Part shown: positions 61,200 through 64,000 of the stretch, piece after piece
How positions within the stretch are numbered: the first letter of the stretch is position 1
How the letters are laid out: each line of letters starts with the position of its first letter
Translations under genes and position numbers: made by a program
Origin: Fasciolopsis buskii
Taxonomy: Eukaryota; Platyhelminthes; Trematoda; Plagiorchiida; Fasciolidae
Length of the DNA stretch: 64,000 nucleotides
NCBI GenBank assembly: GCA_008360955.1
Contig: LUCM01006377.1
Span: 96,650 to 160,649 of the forward strand
Direction of reading: 5' to 3'
The notes under the pieces: generated by a model
Databases searched by the model: none
The model's input: the letters and a program-made list of their open reading frames with translations, nothing else
Told to the model about the DNA's origin: nothing

Positions 61200-64000
61200 A
61201 GGAGTATCCTATTGGGATGTATCAACTTCGGATTTCATAAAGGCAGGTGTCACATTCTGACCTAACTTGAGTGTTGCCACCTCAAAGGGTGCTAGTGCAT
61301 TTTTTACTTTTTATCTTGGTTTCTATTTACTTAAATACTTCATATTGGTTATCTTAAAGACAAAACTGTTCAAAAGTCAACAACACAGCGTTGTCCGCAT
61401 GATGTGTAATCGGCCGACGTTCCAGCTACCTTAAGTAGCCCTTATCAGGGAAAAATTTACAGTTGATCTAGGGTGATAGTTTTACGTTAACTGGCATTAC
61501 AAGCTTTTATGTTTGTGTGTGTTTGTACGTGCGGAGCGTGTGAAATCTTTTCCGCTCCCACATGGTTTTGTGTCTGTGTCTATGTACATGACTCACCATC
61601 TGATTGCAAACTCTGCCCAAGGTAGCCGAAATGTCTGCCAACTGCACATCCTACTGCTACTAGCCTTGGAACAACTGTGCACATCAATTCACCAAGTGGT
61701 TCATCGACTTTTCGATGCATTCCGAACTTGGCGATGTCTAGGTGTGTTTGCCATGATAATAATTGACGATCGTCACAGGAAAGTGAAATTCAAACGTAAA
61801 TAAGCCAGCAGTACGATAGGTGATTGTGATAACCTGACAAACAGTTAATTCTAGACAACCTTTGTGTATAGATCGTCCTTTTCACAGAAGCAGTCGTCTC
61901 AGTTTAGTCCTAAGTTTGCAAATCCTCCTCTTATTGACGGCTTTTGACATGCAGTGGACTTGAACTGTTTTCCGGACAATGGGAAATACAAAATCAGGTA
62001 CTCTGGACCAGCGAAAGATGCCGGAAAAGGTGAAATTTTATTTTAAGAAGAAAACTTAATGAAGACCGTTTTACCAAATCTGATCTATCCACTTCATCTA
62101 GGTGCTTGTAACCACAATACTGTTTCAACTAACAGGAGTATGTTCACTTTATCGAATACCACCATCTCAAACCATCCCATTAGGTTTTCAATGAAGTTTC
62201 TCATCAGCTCAGTTTATACGTTAGTTTGTTGTCTGTCTGACAATTCTTTATGGTACTGTTCCAATCGCTATTTTTACTTACTCACTCGAGCTTGGTGTTG
62301 TTCCACTAGTCTATATCAAACGGGACTTCACGTAATCTTTTGTCCGCAGTACAGCTCCCCGAAAACATTCAGGGTAAATCAGTAGTATTAACTAGCTAGG
62401 TGTTGTTTATGCTGGTTTCTGCTTTTGAGAATGTATGATGTTTTGTTGAAAATATTAAGGAAGACAAATTTCTAGCTTGATTTGACTTGATCTATATAAT
62501 GTTCTTTGAGGCAGTTTTCATTATCTCATCCCCAGTTTAGCACCATGCATTCTGCATAGAAGTAATAAAGCATTTTAAGTGTGATTTGCTTGAATATTTC
62601 TAGCCTTTGTGATTTCCGTGTGATGTCACACATGCCAATTCTGTTCATTTTCAAAGCCAATTAATTTTTACTCACTCCAACCGCTGGACGAATCTAGTCG
62701 ATTAGGTAGTCCAAAGGTTGGACATATCTGCTTTCAGGTTCATCGCTGTGATAATAAAACAATAATACACAGATTCCACAAGAAACAGTTAAAATGATTG
62801 AATATTTAAGGCGCTTTTTCTTTGTAATGATTGGACCCCGTACTGAAAACAGAAAATGTGAGGTGCAAAACATTTTATTTCCAAATGCTTGGCCTGGTCA
62901 ACGAAAACATTACGCACGGTAAAATCTTTGCACCTTGAATGGAACAATAATACCGAATAAACAGAGGTCCTCTGGCTGTGAATTAAGACTCATTTTAAGG
63001 ATTTTTCGGGTTTGCTCATCGGTTTTCCCCGTTTGTAACACAAAGGTTGTTTTGAGCTGTCCAGTTGTAGACCACTTATCTACAACTCCTTCTTCTTTTT
63101 TGATGTGAACTTTATTCAATTGTCAGACAGTCCATTCTCACTCAACTGAGTGAACAAACTATGGGTTTGCACCGAGACAACCGCGGATAGTTTCAGTGAA
63201 CGAATATCCTAGCCCTGTCCATCCATTTCAAGACGGATTTCTAAAGGTAGACGCTACTCTAAATTTCTTTTCCGCCTTAGTAAGTTCTCACCAACAAGCA
63301 GTTACAACATTCTTCCATTCACGTCAGTGGACTAATTATTGCTATCTTAGCAATGTATGCATATCTGCGTCTGACTATACACTTCCTGCATCCAGAGATC
63401 TTTCAGAGTAATCATTTTCTACCTCTCTCTCTCTCGACATACTGAATATCCAGCGGTCGACTGCATACGGAAAAATTCTCGCATGATCTAAACTGCCCAT
63501 GAAATGGATTCGGTCGTTCTCCACCAAAGCACCAACGCTTGCATCCTTTTCCTGTCAGATGACGACCATTTTACCTCAATGTTATACGAAAAGTTTAATA
63601 TTTTTCTTACAATGGTGATTCATTTTTTACAAGTAGCGTCCAATCCTGGCTCAAATAATGCCTTTCATTTTATTAGGAAACGTTACTTCACGACGTAGTT
63701 TCGCCTGTCACCTCAGCCATAAAATGAAGCATTGCTCTGTGCCACAGTTTTATTCTTATTAGAATTTTCTTATCTCTGCTCAACTACTACGACTAATTTC
63801 GCCCTCGAGTATTAGTTTCACCTCTTTCTCCTCTTTAATTGTGTTTTGAAAACAAGTCAAACTTCATCATCCCGATCTCTTTTTAACAAATTATTTCCCC
63901 TCTTATTGCAATTTTCACTCTCTTTCTAGTTTGAGGATTTGATGCTTAACTCATCAGCATCACCTTTCGACTCACCGTCATATTTCGCTCACCGAAAGCG
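61200..64000. other. Gene-poor stretch at the window end
   Basis: Open frames up to 108 codons (62059-62385 plus) lack motifs and splice context. A short (CT)n run is at about 63422-63434. Nothing else is recognised. Confidence 0.35.

Noticed and set aside
1..64000. CRISPR arrays, bacterial operons, phage or plasmid functions
   Set aside because: No regularly spaced repeats, no tightly packed genes and clear spliceosomal introns. The DNA is eukaryotic.

Overview
The window looks like animal nuclear DNA, most likely from a parasitic flatworm (trematode). Coding exons are small and scattered, and there is no operon-like packing. The one complete gene has GT-AG introns, tiny near its 5' end and long near its 3' end, a bias known from schistosomes. 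The rest is dominated by broken copies of three retroelement classes common in trematodes: an RTE/SR2-like non-LTR element, a CR1-like non-LTR element and Penelope-like elements. The species cannot be named from sequence alone.

Layout. 1-10 kb: two copies of an undescribed foldback element (the first cut by the window edge), a Penelope terminal-repeat relic with a hammerhead-like core, and an unidentified minus-strand membrane-protein exon near 6.4-6.9 kb. 10.5-16.1 kb: a plus-strand pile-up of RTE-like endonuclease, reverse transcriptase (RT) and C-terminal pieces followed by a decayed CR1-like element; a duplicated ~530-bp segment ends exactly at an ambiguous base. 16-38 kb: mostly unassigned DNA with a third foldback copy (flanked by an 11-bp target duplication), a tRNA-derived SINE and a few exon-like islands. 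38.6-41.5 kb: a Penelope RT relic (minus) and another RTE-like RT relic (plus). 42.3-45.7 kb: a complete six-exon gene on the minus strand for a lysosomal phospholipase A2 of the LCAT family (group XV-like, 399 residues). 46-54 kb: repeat-like blocks and Penelope relics. 59.1-59.5 kb: the last exon of a class A G-protein-coupled receptor. 60.2-60.4 kb: a near-perfect 122-bp inverted repeat. 60.8-61.1 kb: a frameshifted relic of the phospholipase last exon.

The only well-supported host genes are the phospholipase and the receptor. They lie on opposite strands and nothing suggests they act together. The strongest candidates for something undescribed are the foldback family with 11-bp target duplications, the 122-bp hairpin, and the membrane-protein exon. 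No complete unknown system was seen. All identifications come from reading motifs by eye; no database search was run.
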